From Dehalococcoidia bacterium (GTDB lineage Bacteria; Chloroflexota; Dehalococcoidia; SZUA-161), in contig JACUUS010000016.1 in the NCBI GenBank assembly GCA_014859215.1, positions 1-21,857 on the forward strand: 21,857 nucleotides of DNA, written 5' to 3'. Made by a program: the position numbers and the translations under genes. Below are positions 21,728-21,857 of this stretch, piece after piece. Within the stretch, counting starts at the first letter, position 1. The number at the start of each line of letters is the position of its first letter. The notes beneath the pieces were generated by a model that worked only from the letters and a program-made list of their open reading frames with translations, searched no databases and was not told the origin of the DNA.

Positions 21728-21857
21728 CTACGGGTGCTTTCTCAGCCTGTTCAGAACCTGCGCTGCCCGATGGCCAGTTTGGCTGAAGTCCAGAAAAACG
21801 CCTGTGATGATAATCCCCTGCGCAGCCTCCGGTAATACAAGGGCCTCACCCGGTCTT
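21728..21857 (-). CDS. C-terminal end of an unidentified gene, cut by the window edge
   Basis: On the minus strand, a frame is open from the right edge for 42 codons to a TAG at 21730-21728. The peptide (RPGEALVLPEAAQGIIITGV, then FLDFSQTGHRAAQVLNRLRK, HP) has the look of a real protein end: a buried beta strand, then an amphipathic helix. The other two frames on this strand are broken by stops. No family is recognised. It precedes the DUF2905 gene by 111 bases and could belong to the same transcription direction, but the -10 box in between suggests a separate unit. Confidence 0.45.
   Translation of the reverse strand, partial: RPGEALVLPEAAQGIIITGVFLDFSQTGHRAAQVLNRLRKHP

Noticed and set aside
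1..21857. CRISPR array, insertion sequence, integrase, attachment site or prophage
   Set aside because: No regularly spaced direct repeats, transposase, integrase or phage genes were seen, and genes look native and operon-organised.

Overview
The window is bacterial chromosomal DNA of moderately high GC content. Genes are tightly packed with good Shine-Dalgarno sequences, and several upstream gaps carry sigma-70-type promoters. The gene content points to an anaerobe: indolepyruvate ferredoxin oxidoreductase, an F420-hydrogenase-beta-like flavin/Fe-S protein, an iron-sulfur Old Yellow Enzyme and many Fe-S clusters. Tandem PAC2 genes, a short J-protein and a DUF2905 protein would fit a Chloroflexota (Dehalococcoidia-like) or other deep-branching anaerobic lineage. 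That placement is inference; there is no rRNA or other taxonomic marker here.

Layout. (1) 1-408, minus strand: the start of an unknown gene preceded by a small winged-helix regulator; the regulator has a consensus promoter overlapped by an 18-bp near-palindrome. (2) 787-1521, plus: a YgjP-type zinc metallopeptidase. (3) 1526-2488, minus: an ornithine cyclodeaminase/mu-crystallin family oxidoreductase with its own promoter. (4) 2707-11176, plus: a compact seven-gene operon of SDR dehydrogenase, OYE/dienoyl-CoA-reductase-like enzyme, two adjacent genes matching the two halves of plant/fungal Tm-1, an FrhB-like flavin/Fe-S protein, iorA and iorB. (5) 11211-12581, minus: a GlcD-type FAD oxidase with a strong promoter, convergent with the operon. 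(6) 12946-17346, plus: two phytoene-desaturase-like flavoenzymes and a very cysteine-rich Fe-S protein. (7) 21616-17438, minus: a six-gene operon of DUF2905 membrane protein, J-domain co-chaperone, two unknown soluble proteins and two diverged PAC2 proteins. The right edge carries the C-terminal end of another minus-strand gene.

How the genes may work together (inference). Blocks 3-5 centre on 2-oxo acids. The GlcD-like enzyme would make them from 2-hydroxy acids, the OCD-family enzyme would interconvert them with imino or amino acids, and IorAB would decarboxylate them oxidatively to acyl-CoA with reduced ferredoxin. The FrhB-like protein is a candidate partner for those electrons. The SDR and OYE would work on hydroxyl/keto groups and activated C=C bonds. 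The Tm-1-like pair has no known reaction and is the main unknown of the operon. Block 6 is a separate flavin/Fe-S redox cluster. Block 7 looks like a protein-folding or protein-assembly module.
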